This document shows positions 25,283 to 34,707 of a stretch of 64,000 nt of DNA, in pieces. The DNA lies in contig OX336397.1 of the NCBI GenBank assembly GCA_946902985.2, forward strand, positions 154,311,890 through 154,375,889, in the 5' to 3' direction. The DNA comes from Meconema thalassinum. Taxonomy: Eukaryota; Arthropoda; Insecta; Orthoptera; Tettigoniidae. Positions within the stretch are counted from its first letter, which is position 1. The number at the start of each line of letters is the position of its first letter. A program made the position numbers and the translations under genes. The notes under the pieces are model-generated. The model saw only the letters and a program-made list of their open reading frames with translations. It was not told where the DNA came from and did not search any database.

Positions 25283-25775
25283 TACTATGCTGAGCTTATA
25301 TGCCCACGATCGCGGGTTCAAACCCGGCCGAAGACGTCGGATTTTTTTAAGAGCGTTAATAATCCCTCAGCATGGCTTCCTTCGGAGGGATATTAAAGTC
25401 GGCGGTCCCATGTCATAGAACTATGGCATGAAAAAGAACCTTCCGCTAACTACACTTGTGGAAGCTAAAATGTGTAGGTTAGTTTGATAACGCCCTATTA
25501 GTTCCAACGTTCGCCACCGGGTGCTGACTGCGATGTCTTTTAGTAGAAACGTCCGCAGCTAAGTGCCTTGGATGGTAGCATTTGGTAGCAAAAGTAGGAA
25601 CTACTTTGAGAAATTAATCATCTGCAGTCCTTCTACCTGAATCACAGACAACACACACTATTACAGCCATCACAACGAACACCAGTTATACACACACCCA
25701 AAGTACACGGGGCTATATGACCGCGTTATCGCTGCCCCTAATCTAAGGAACCAACCAACAATTATATCTAGCCTA
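25283..25775 (+). mobile_element. SINE family 1, copy S2 (head truncated)
   Basis: It begins directly at the satellite edge (monomer text gatgggacaa, then ttactatgctgagc), retains box B (CGGGTTCAAACCCGG at about 25313) but lacks the box-A part. The body matches S1 and S3 to the end near CTAAGGAACCAACCAAC. Orientation is opposite to S1 across the array, so the heads of both copies face the satellite. Without box A it is unlikely to be transcribed by Pol III. Confidence 0.65.
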
Positions 25776-25811
25776 AATATAACATGTTTCAGTTCTTTAA
25801 GCGATATTTTC

Positions 25812-27206
25812 AGCCTACTTTTCACACTTTGCAAAAATGAGGAAAAAGTAGAATTATGAGATCGATCCGGGAAAATGTGTGTCTGTCTGTCTGTGTGTCC
25901 CCCCCTATCAACTGCTAAAAGGCTGCAGCAATCGAAACCAAATTTGGTATGAGTAAAGATCTATACCGGGACATCTCAATGCCATACTTGAAAATGATGT
26001 CAGTGCTACCAACTGCTGAAAAATCGCAATTGAAATTTCAGCTCCATGTTGGATATCTTGGAATATATACATGGGAACTATACCAAAATTAGCACACATA
26101 TTAGATAATAATACTTCAGTTTAATTTTCAGGAGGCCATACATGACAGTGTTGCCAAAATTATTCTAAGCCTCCTGATAGGTTCAACTTTTAAATGCATA
26201 TAACTCCTACACTATAAATTGGATTTCAACCAAATTTCGTATGTACAATGTGTACGTAAACTGATATGACTGAGCGTATTCTTAAGAGCCACCAGGGCTA
26301 CCAACTGTCAATAAATGCTCTCTCTATTTTTTTTATCCAAATACCAATATATCAGAAAGTATGCGAGCCAACAGCCTTATCCTTCGCACACGTATAGTGC
26401 CTGACATTCTAGATTAATTTGGAGCAACTAATGTATGTCAGTGCTACCAACATGATTCTAAGCCTGCTGATAGGACCAATTTTGAAATACATGTAACTTT
26501 ACTATCAAATGGATTTCAACCAGATCTCGTATGTGCTATGTGTACCATAACATATATGACTATGCGTATTCTTAAGAGCAATCAGGGCTGCCAACTGTTA
26601 ATAAATACTCTTTATATTTTTACCCTAATATCAATATAGGCTATCAGAAAGTATGCAAGCCAACAGCTCTAAACTTTGCGTACGTATAGTACCTGCCATT
26701 CTAGATTAATTTCGAGCAACTAATGTATGTCAGTGCTACCAACATGATTCTAAGCCTGCTGATAGCTCCAATTTTAAAATACCAGTAACTTCTATACTAA
26801 CAAATGGATTTCATCCAAAATTGACACAACAATAGATCATAATATTTTAAGTTATTTCTGACCAACACATGCATGACATTGTTGCCAACATCATTTTACG
26901 CACGCTGATAAGTCCAATGTTTAACTGCATATAACGTCCATGCTATCCATTGGACTTAAACCAAATTTTGTATTCTGTACCTTAAGAGATGGAACTAAGA
27001 ATATATGCAGTCACCAGGGCTGCCAACTGTAGTGCTCTATCAGGCTACATCATGCCAGGTATATTTCGAACTAATTAGAAATTTCGATATTACCAACTTT
27101 ATTTCGTCATTATTCGAGATAGCCTAGGTCCATATAGATTAATCATTGGCATGAATCTTAAATTTAAGAAAAGTAGGCTCTTTAGTTCTTCACGGAACTT
27201 CTTGTT
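25812..27206 (+). mobile_element. Helentron/DINE-like repeat, type C
   Basis: It starts AGCCTACTTTTCACAC, shows the inverse AAAAAGTAG shortly after, then GAGATCGATCCGGG, a TG/TC-rich tract and a run of C. It then carries ~300-bp internal subrepeats (compare text around 26100, 26450 and 26740: GATTCTAAGCCTGCTGATAG; CAGGGCTGCCAACTGT). The end has AAAAGTAGGCT followed by the hairpin AGTTC-TTCACG-GAACT and TCTTGTT. End structure matches the type A copies while the core differs. No coding capacity. Confidence 0.45.
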
Positions 27207-27471
27207 CTTTCTTGAGATAATTATGCCCTACATCAGGTTATCAAAATTGATGATCTGCACAAATAGTTTAAAGAATTTGACATATTTATCAACAAGTTCA
27301 TTCATCCTCGCAGGCCAGAGGCCTCCTGATTTGATTACTTTTGTCTGCATGTTTTCTCTTTCGTGATTTAGTAATTCACACTCATATATGGTCCACACTT
27401 TGCCACTCTTCGCCACACCGGCACGTCATATGCTCCTGGATTTTAAACCTATACAGATAGATCCTTATTTT

Positions 27472-28299
27472 AGCCTATTTTCATTTATGAAAAAAATAAG
27501 CTTATGAGATCACCTTTTGTCTGTGCATGTGTGTGTGTGTGTGTGTGTGTGTGTGAGCGTCCGTGTGTGTGTCCCGTGTGCCCCCCCCCCCGTCCTAATA
27601 AAATCTAAACGGCTGGAGCGATTTCAATGAAACTCGGTATGGTCGTAGTACTATCTTGGCTCGACCGAGGCCATCAAATTTTATTACAACTCACCAATCC
27701 AACATGGCGGCTGTTCGAAATATTTCCCCGGCATTCTATACCTCCTAAACTGTTACTGATATCACCCTTAAAAGTTGTACGGTGATAAAGGGTACTACTA
27801 GACGTTCACCTATGTGACTTTCAAAATCCTGTTAACTACAAAACGAACATGGCGGCCAAGCGAAGTTGAAACCTTTAAATAGACCTTTCTCGCGATTTAA
27901 ACATTCGAACGCAGTGAAACTTGGTACAGCAAATACAGTATCTATACACATTGTAATGTACTAACATCTAATTTAGTTCAATTTTTTACATATCCTCGAG
28001 ATGGCGGCTGTACGAAATTTTAAAATTAAGTTTTATTTCTTGTGTCCTAATCATGCGATCGAATTCAAAATGTGAATAATGAACCTACGCAATAATCCTC
28101 ATCTAATAGTAAATAACTCTATGGCCTACGTAATATATTGAAATCCAACATGGCGATCATCCGAAATATTTGGACGGCTCTCAATATCTACGAATCTATT
28201 ACAGCAATCAAACTGAAATTGTGTATGTTGATAGAGGAAATTAACATGAGTAGGATATATAAAAATAGTCTTATTTAGTTCTTCATGGAACTACTTGTT
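27472..28299 (+). mobile_element. Helentron/DINE-like repeat, copy A3
   Basis: Full-length by comparison with its sisters: 5' AGCCTATTTTCATTTATG with a nearby inverse arm, GAGATCACCTTTTGTC, (GT)n, a C-run, TCTAAACGGCTGGAGCGATTTC, the subrepeat core, and the 3' hairpin around 28278-28293 followed by ACTTGTT. AANATGGCGGC motifs are at 27711-27721 and 27846-27856, with a one-mismatch version at 27998-28008. It lies in T-rich flanks, compatible with TT target use by Helentrons. No ORF. Confidence 0.5.
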
Positions 28300-28379
28300 C
28301 CATGTCCTGTCATCATAACCCTCATATTATGGCTTAGGAGAATTGATGAGGCAAGTCTCGCTTGGAAACTTGGAAAGTT

Positions 28380-28680
28380 TTTTTTTTTTTGCTAATTCAT
28401 TTGTGGACCTTGGGACATCATGGTCATCAGCCCTGTGTAGTTGGATGTGTGTTGAACTTCTCTGATAACCTGTATTGCTGTGATGGCTGTAGTCTTAGTT
28501 TGTGTAACTATATTTAGAACAGGGAAGAGGTAGGAATACCGGGATTTGAAGTAAGGTACTATCCCGGCATTTGTATGGAGGGAGATAAGAAATTCCCAGG
28601 GATAAACCACACTCAGCATAGTCGCTGTCAGTGCCGGGATTCAAACCTGCGATCTATGACTTCCTGCACGATTTAAAGCC
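28380..28680 (-). mobile_element. SINE with shared core, copy S8
   Basis: Minus-strand tRNA-like head at about 28600-28680 with box B CAGGTTTGAATCCCGG, then a core containing AAATGCCGGGATAGTACC as in S5 and S7, ending in an A-rich tail (T-run at 28381-28391 on the plus strand). The insertion sits next to a LINE fragment. Non-coding. Confidence 0.5.
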
Positions 28681-28685
28681 ACCTG

Positions 28686-28890
28686 TTTCAAAATAACCAG
28701 TGATGGACGAAGCAAAGAGGATATAAAACGTAGGTTAACACAGGCGAGGAAACCTTTTCTACAGAAATGAAATCGGTGACGTCAAAGTTTTATAAAGTCA
28801 TTTTAAACCCATTGTCTTATGGAAGTGAAACTTGGACTGTAGGAGATAGGAGGAGATTTGAAATGTAGTGTTACAGGAGAAGAATATAGA
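28686..28890 (+). pseudogene. Non-LTR retrotransposon reverse-transcriptase C-terminal fragment
   Basis: Conceptual translation gives ITSDGRSKEDIKRRLTQAR and, after frameshifts, YGSETWTVGDRRR. These are hallmark strings of the C-terminal part of a LINE polyprotein (compare ITSDGRSKEHIKSRLAQAR at 62898 onward). Several frameshifts and a stop make it inactive. It is probably part of the same LINE family as 30107-30160, 31958-32095 and 62639-63292. Confidence 0.6.
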
Positions 28891-28968
28891 TTACGCCATG
28901 GATTTTGGTCGGTAGGCGTGAAAACGTGTGGTCTGGAGTACCGCCACGCTGGCTGGTTGGCATTTTTT

Positions 28969-29831
28969 AGACTATTTTTATTTATGTAAAAATAGGATTA
29001 TAAGATCATCTTTTGTCCGTGTGTGTGTATGTGCGCATCCGTGTGTGTGTCCCCCTCCCCCTCCCCCATAAAAACTTCTAAACGGCTCGAGCGATTTCAA
29101 TGAAACTCGGTAACTTCATAGTACTATTTCGGCCGACCCCGAGCGTGCCCTTCAAATTTTATTACGTCTCACCAATCCAACATGGCGGATGTGCGAAATA
29201 TTTCACTAGCATTCTATATCTCCAAAACTATTACCGATATCACCCTGACATTTTGTAAAGTGATAAAGGGCACTAGTAGAAGTTAACCAATGAGACTTTC
29301 AAGAATCTGTTAACTACAAAACGCACATGGCGGCCAAGCGAAGTTGAAACTTTGAAATAGACTTTTCTCGCGATTTAACCATCCAAACACAATTAAACTT
29401 GGTACAGCAAATGTTTACACACATTGTAATGCGCAGACATCTAATTTAGTTAAATTGTTTACAGCAAATACAGTATCTATACACATTGTAATGTACTAAC
29501 ATCTAATTTAGTTCAATTGTTTACATATCCTCAAGATGGCTGCTGTGCGAAATTTTAAAATTAAGTTTTCATTTCTTGTGTCCTAATCATGCGATCGAAT
29601 TCAAAGTTTGAATAATGAACCTATGCAAAAATCGTCATGTAATAATGCATACCTCTATGGCCTACATATATAAAAATCCAACATGGCGACCACCCGAAAT
29701 ATTTAGACAGTTCTCAATATCTACGAATCTATTACAGCAATCAAACTGAAATTGTGTATGTTGATAGAGGCAATTAACATACGTAGGATATATGAAAATA
29801 GGTTGTATGGATCTTCACGGAACCACTTGTT
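28969..29831 (+). mobile_element. Helentron/DINE-like repeat, copy A4
   Basis: Same order of parts as A3: subterminal inverted repeat hairpin, ATCATCTTTTGTCCG, (GT)n, a C-rich tract, core, then AAAATAGGTTGTAT and the hairpin ATCTTCACGGAAC with CACTTGTT. It has a local tandem duplication of about 60 bp (29398-29460 and 29461-29523). Most of its ATGGCGGC motifs carry single changes (aacatggcgga, aagatggctgc), so this copy appears older than A5. Confidence 0.5.
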
Positions 29832-30106
29832 AAATCTTCAGTCCATCATTTCGTCCACTACTAAAAATGAAATAGTTACCAAATCCAGCAAACGACACCA
29901 GTGTACAGTAATTCATTTGACCTGCGTAATAAAACCCTCAAAATGAAGCTCTTATTTCACAAGTTTGACAGGCGGAGTTATCAGCCGCTAAGATAAGCGA
30001 ACAGCTGACGTGACGCGGCACGCATCACCAAGTGCTTCGTCATCGTCACAGATATATCAAGTGATACGAAACATACCAACAACAACAAAAAACGATCGGT
30101 AGATCG
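29832..30106. other. No recognisable feature
   Basis: Spacer between a Helentron/DINE-like copy and a LINE fragment. No domain, terminal repeat or RNA-gene box was recognised. Confidence 0.4.
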
Positions 30107-30160
30107 AGTATCACGTGAAGAGTGGGAGAGGAGAGATGTTTCTGGCAACTGCTGATGAAG
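30107..30160 (+). pseudogene. LINE fragment, left part (split by retroposon B2)
   Basis: Translates as VGEERCFWQLL, matching the LINE C-terminal motif VGEERCFWRLLLKRRDRL at about 63187. It stops at the 11-bp target site TGCTGATGAAG of retroposon B2. The continuation is found at 31958-32095 (KRRVRLVGH, GHPGT). Confidence 0.5.
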
Positions 30161-30729
30161 ATGATGATGATGATGATGATAATTGTTGTTTTAAGGGGCC
30201 TAACATCTAGGTTATCGGCCCCTGATGGTTTGGGTGATCGTGTGGGTGAAAATGAAATGCAAACTTAAAAACTAAAACTAACTACTAACCTACATACTGG
30301 AAGAAGAAATGGAAAACTAAAGGAGAATAAGGCAAATAAAGGACAGGAGGAAAAGAAATGCCCTCAACCCTCGAAGAATGTGGATTGAGGGACTTGGAAG
30401 GAAGGAGAGCCATGAAAGGCAGATAGGAAAGTGAAAAAGGAGAGGGTCAGCCCCACAGGTAAGGACCCAACTCAGGAATCCCTCGGGGTCGCCAACTCCC
30501 GAACTCACCAGCCGTGAGCCCATGAGGGTGTAGCATTATCTAGGGTGCACCAGAAATGGTGGGGCTACATATACCCTGCTTCCTTGAGGGCTTTGAGCAG
30601 AAGGCAGGAGATAACATGAAAAGAAAAAGAAGGCTGACCCCTTGCAGAAGGAGGGAATCAGTAAAGATGAGACAAGGGCCAATTAAGGCGGGAAAGGAAG
30701 AGATCCCCTAGGCCTCGGATACCCTAATA

Positions 30730-31393
30730 CAGGGGCGTATATAGAAGAAAAAATCGGGGGGGGGGGGCTGTCTATCCTGGAAAACTGTGAGTATTCTCAG
30801 GGGATTGTCACCACAAAATACCCAGAAATATCAACCAACATCTTAGAGCATATAACTTTGTGTAATTATTTTAGATAAGATTCAAAGTTTATATAGCCTA
30901 CAATTACTGGCAATACAAAAAAAGTTGTAAAATACAACACAACACACAAATAAAATGTTATACTTAATTAACTTTCTATTATGGTCTATGGAGTATGGAT
31001 GGCAAATATTTGTCAATTTACTAAGCAGAAAGGTAAACAGTTTTTTTACGTGTATTTCTCAAAAAACATACTGTGGAATTCACAGCTTTACCTCACAAGG
31101 CTGAGTGCACCCCGTTCCAGCCCTCAGACTAGAATTAAAATTTCTTGGCTGAGCCGGGAATCGAATTTGGATCTCCGGGGCGGCAGCGAAGAATACTACC
31201 CACTACACCACGAGTTAGTAAAATTTCAATCTTAATATTGTTTATAACTTAGCCAATAAGTTAAGATTAGGGTACAACCAAATTTACAATTATTTTATGC
31301 TCTTAACAAAGCAGCACTTTCTTAATTGTAATTGGCTTTTTTCAGGGGGGGGGGGCTGGAGCCCCCTCAGCACTCCCCTTATATACTCCCCTG
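30730..31393. mobile_element. Non-autonomous hAT-like element, 664 bp
   Basis: Termini CAGGGGCGTATATAG and (inverted) CAGGGGAGTATATAA. Flanks CCCTAATA (30722-30729) and TCCTAATA (31394-31401) match in 7 of 8 positions, which suggests an 8-bp hAT duplication. Runs of 10-13 G occur just inside each end. No transposase ORF. The interior contains a SINE-like stretch (31000-31225). Confidence 0.65.
31000..31225 (-). mobile_element. SINE-like sequence with tRNA-type head
   Basis: On the minus strand it begins CGTGGTGTAGTGGGTAGT (box-A region), with box B AATTCGATTCCCGGC, followed by the tract shared with window positions 1-165. It lies inside the hAT element 30730-31393. Target duplications are not clear. 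Confidence 0.5.
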
Positions 31394-31571
31394 TCCTAAT
31401 ACCGTCAGGGTCGGAAGAGAACAAGAGTTGACCAAGTGAGGTCGACAGGAAAGAAGATGGAATGGAGTCCGGCACAAGTGGAAGCAATGCCAGACTCAGA
31501 TGGGGCCCCGTGGTCGCCAACCCACGTCCCACTAGATGTGAGCCCCTGGGGGATGCTGATGAAGAGAAGAG

Positions 31572-31944
31572 ATATATTTTTATTTTATATTTTTTTAGCG
31601 TATAGCTTTTAGTTCCGGGAGTGTCCGAGGACATGTTCGGCTCGCCAGTTTGTAGCCGCTTCTATGCGGACACCCAATGGGTGAGCTACAAGTACCGTCA
31701 CGTGTAGAGTGTTGTCTGGGGAGGAAAGTTGAAATGTAAGGAGGAGGAGTTGGAAGGTAGCGGCTGTGGCCTATAGTTAGGAACCAACCCCGGCATTTGG
31801 CAGGAAGGAAGATGCGAAACCACAGAAGACCATCTTCAAGGTTGCCAGTGGGGAGGGATTCGAACCTCCTCGCCTCCCAGATGTGAGCGACTGCCAGCAG
31901 CCACGCCATAACGACCACGGCTAACTCACCCGGTACTTATAATA
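31572..31944 (-). mobile_element. SINE with shared core, copy S4 (complete)
   Basis: A 13-bp duplication ATGAAGAGAAGAG flanks it (31559-31571 and 31945-31957). The minus-strand head is GTGGTCGTTATGGCGTGGCT with box B AGGTTCGAATCCC. The core includes CTGTGGTTTCGCATC, AAATGCCGGGG and GGCCACAGCCGC, as in S5 and S7, and it ends in an A-rich tail. Inserted into the LINE fragment next to B2. Confidence 0.7.
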
Positions 31945-31957
31945 ATGAAGAGAAGAG

Positions 31958-32095
31958 TTAGGTTGGTAGGACACTTACTAGGACACCCAGGAACTTGGTT
32001 ATGGAAGGAAGGGTCGAGGATAACAACTGTACATGTAGACCAATGTTAGGATATGCTAAACAATTCCCTGGGATGTAGGATGCGGCAACAATGTG
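31958..32095 (+). pseudogene. LINE fragment, right part
   Basis: Translates KRRVRLVGHLLGHPGT, the counterpart of KRRDRLVGHVLRHPGI at about 63222. With 30107-30160 it forms one LINE C-terminus interrupted by retroposon B2 and SINE S4. No start or upstream domain is present. Confidence 0.55.
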
Positions 32096-32578
32096 CAGAT
32101 CAAACGATTAGCTCAGAGCAGCGAACCATGGGGTGGTGCATGAAACACGCACAGCCATTGAGGTAGGTGTACGGGTGTGAGAATACAAGAAACAGTGGAA
32201 GGAGATGAGATAACATTCCCTCTGTCGCTATCAATCGTACAGCGGCTAATATCAGTCCTCTTTGTGACACTGCAGATGCACGCATTTGGCAGCTGAGCGA
32301 ACAGCTGGTAATATTGCTCAACCTGTAGTGTCCGAACAAAGAATGCTGTTCTTTCTTGCTTCAAGTGGTGGGTTCTGTTTCTGTATATCACTTACTTTAC
32401 TTTTATCGTTGTGGCCATTAGATCTTCTTGTTAGCCCACCACGCTTTCATCCTTTCGGAATGGGATTTCTTCCATTCACCCGAGTGAACATATTATCTCT
32501 TGCTGGGTTTTACTTCCTCTTGATAAACCTGGAACGGCACAGCTCCGAAGGAGTGGCAGCCAATTATTTAATATCAAG
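32096..32578. other. No recognised domain (possible LINE upstream sequence)
   Basis: Contains an open frame at 32286-32723 whose first ~100 residues are hydrophobic and resemble nothing I know. Only the last part overlaps the LINE C-terminus, in a different frame. It is probably decayed LINE or unrelated filler. Confidence 0.35.
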
Positions 32579-32843
32579 CACCCTCCGGCTGGTTTTGATC
32601 TCCCACGAAGAACTTGGGTTGCCCTCAACAGAATCCGAACCAAGCACGGGCGATGTGGCTCACTGCTTCATAAGTTGGGCATGCGAACTTCCCCCAGCTG
32701 TGACTGGTGGCGCAGTGAATTAAACCATCCACCATATTGTAGCAGAATGTCCGAGGGGGGCGCACTCTGGATCAATGGACGACTTTCTGGTGACATCTAC
32801 TCAGGCCATACAGTGGCTAGACGAACTGGACATACAGCTGTGA
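32579..32843 (+). pseudogene. Non-LTR retrotransposon C-terminus (Cys/His motif)
   Basis: Reads LPRRTWVALNRIRTKHGRCG, then LLHKLGMRTSPSCD. After a frameshift near 32700 it reads TIHHIVAECPRGA and FLVTSTQAIQWLDELDIQL to a stop. This is the typical end of R1/Jockey-group LINE polyproteins, with a C-x-C...H...C zinc-binding signature after the RNase H region. The frameshift inactivates it. A (TA)n run and an AAATAAATAAAT tail (about 32957-32970) follow, consistent with a LINE 3' end. Confidence 0.65.
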
Positions 32844-32891
32844 AATCTGTAGGGCTAAGTTGATTGTTGTAATGGTTTGCTCCCTTTTTTT

Positions 32892-32892
<1 letters not shown>

Positions 32893-32926
<34 letters not shown>

Positions 32927-32930
32927 TATC
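32893..32930. repeat. (TA)n microsatellite
   Basis: About 17 TA units directly downstream of the LINE C-terminus. Probably part of its 3' untranslated region. Confidence 0.8.
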
Positions 32931-33234
32931 GTTTTTGTGTACAATGCCATAAGCATAAATAAATAAATAAAACCTGACGGAGTTTTTGTTTCAATGGGGT
33001 TCTGAGCAAAATATCTGATTCATAAATTTCAAACTTTAACAAGTCCTTATCCACTTCCACTAGCCAAAGAGGCATCACCTTTAAACCTCGGAAGTATGAT
33101 AATAGACGGTTGGAGAATCTACTGACTGACATTCTGAGGAGGTGGGCATAGAATGTTATTCTCCGTTTCCGGATTACACTTGAAATGTTTTCAGTGTGAG
33201 AGTATATTTCTCAATTATCTAGGTTTATTATATT

Positions 33235-33606
33235 GTATATTGTATGTCTACCCCTTATTATTCCCGTTTTCCAACGGGGTCGGGGATGAGATGCGATGGA
33301 AGTCTTTGTGGCGATGGTTTTTACGGCCGGATGCCCTTCCTGACGCCAACCTCATGAGAGGGGTTAATGAGAGATGAAATGAATGATGGTGAATGAAACT
33401 GGGCAAGGATGTGGAAGGAAGCGGCCGTGGCCTGTCAGAAGGTACCGTCCCAGCATTTGTCTGGTGTTGAAAATGGGAAACCACGGAAAACCATTTCAAG
33501 GACGGCCGACGGTGGGGCTCGAACCCACGCGTCTACCGAGTCAGCAGAGAGCTTGGTCCCATGACTTAATGCTGAGCGTTAGCCAGCGTAACCACTACTG
33601 TCGGTC
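33235..33606 (-). mobile_element. SINE with shared core, copy S5 (complete)
   Basis: Flanked by a perfect 19-bp duplication TATCTAGGTTTATTATATT (33216-33234 and 33607-33625). The minus-strand head is AGTAGTGGTTACGCTGGCTA with box B GTGGGTTCGAGCCCCACC. The core has TGGTTTTCCGTGGTTTCCC, CAAATGCTGGGACGGTACC and GGCCACGGCCGCTTCC. The exact duplication marks a recent insertion. ORFs overlapping it are not genes. Confidence 0.8.
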
Positions 33607-33639
33607 TATCTAGGTTTATTATATTATATTATATATATA

Positions 33640-34265
33640 TAATTCGTTGAGGCCATCTAGGACCACGTTAAGTCTCGCTATTCTTGGCAATTTGTTTCGC
33701 TTTCCTCTGAGCCCAGAATTCCCTCATTCTCTGTGAGTGGACCATCGTGCGCTCCGCTGTCCAGGTGGTACCTTGTCTTCTTTTCTGGTTCGGTGTCTCG
33801 TCTCGGGTTAGCCGATTAGTCAGTATCTTTTTGCGGAAGAGATCTCTATCGAAGGCGTCGTCGGGTTTTAGATGCGGCATTTTGTGGTCGTCTTTGGTAT
33901 TCATAAACCAGGGCATTGTGGTTTTGGGTTTGGAGTCAAATAAATTAAAAATCTGTTTAGTCTGCCTGTTTCCGTCCATTCGTTTGTGAGATGACCGTAA
34001 TACCGTGCCCTCCTTTTACGGATCGTTTCTGAAATTTTCTCTATTTCACTGTAGATTTCTTTGTTGGATTTTTATAGTGGATGCCATTCTTGTAATTTGA
34101 TCCCATTATACCTCAGACGATTTTGCGTTTTTTTAATCTCCAGTTCTTCAAGGAGTCCTTTATTAGCATTTAGGGATTGGGTTTCGGCTGCATACATAAC
34201 TAATGGTTTCAGAACAGTTTCATAATGACGTAGTTTAGTATTTTTGGACAGGTTTTTTTGTTGTA
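33640..34265 (-). pseudogene. Non-LTR retrotransposon C-terminal fragment (LINE-Y)
   Basis: Minus-strand conceptual translation across frameshifts gives LRHYETVLKPLVMYAAET, then IYSEIEKISETIRKRRARYY and QTKQIFNLF. This matches the arrangement in the LINE at 45617-45875 plus 34398-34707 (IRHYNTIVKTE; VYQNMEIISESMRKRRL; KQIFDHL). It is the region after the reverse transcriptase. Stops and frameshifts make it a pseudogene. The 33668-33979 frame is its last open segment. Confidence 0.6.
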
Positions 34266-34298
34266 TATTGAGCGCGATGTTTGATAGGCTATTTTGAG

Positions 34299-34348
34299 TT
34301 TTGTTATTATTATTATTATTATTTTATTATTATTATTATTATTATCAT
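34299..34348. repeat. (TTA)n microsatellite
   Basis: TTATTA repeats with one interruption between two LINE fragments. It may mark the tail of one of them. Confidence 0.75.
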
Positions 34349-34397
34349 TTTCGTTTGTTTTTCATGCGAATTGACCACTTGGGATCACTCAACAACT

Positions 34398-34707
34398 TTA
34401 TTTATTTTTCTTTGTCATTGCCTGGAGTTTACTCTGTCTCCAATATTCCTTCACGCGTTCACTGGCATGTTTCCTTTGATCTTCTGTCCAAGTTCGTCCA
34501 CTTGTCTTAGGTCTTCCTTCATCTTGAAACCCTCCCAGATTTTTCACCTTACTCTTAAATTCACTTCTTTCTAGCATCTGAGACTCTGTGATGTTCAACT
34601 TGTCTAAATCTTTCCTCACTTCCTTAATCCACGTTGTGATGGTCTTCTTCTTCTTCCAGAGATGGTCGAATATTTGTTTTGTTAATCTATGTTTGTGCAT
34701 TCTGTAT
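34398..34707 (-). pseudogene. LINE-X C-terminus, part separated by the LTR element
   Basis: Minus strand: YRMHKHRLTKQIFDHLWKKK, then TWIKEVRKDLDKLNI, ending TKKNK and a stop at 34398. The upstream half of the same reading frame lies at 45617-45875, beyond the LTR retrotransposon and the foldback element. Joining at the target duplications restores a continuous frame (FLGHT then YRMHKH). Confidence 0.65.

Larger units (their letters stand above)
30161..31553 (-). mobile_element. Retroposon B, copy B2 (with nested hAT element)
   Basis: Minus-strand copy. The ATG-rich tail is at 30161-30180, followed by 'aattgttgttttaagggg' and 'cctaacatctaggttatcgg', and ending at CCCAGGGGCTCACATC (minus). It is flanked by an 11-bp duplication TGCTGATGAAG (30150-30160 and 31554-31564). 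It is interrupted by a 664-bp hAT-type element (30730-31393). Short ORFs (for example 30317-30523 minus) parallel those of B1 and B3 but have no domain. Confidence 0.6.

Noticed and set aside
30150..30180. CTGATGA at 30152 as a hammerhead core
   Set aside because: No GAAA box or stems follow. It is part of the target site and the ATG-repeat tail.
32286..32723. 145-aa ORF as a membrane protein gene
   Set aside because: Its end overlaps a LINE C-terminus in the wrong frame and the hydrophobic part matches nothing known. More likely chance.
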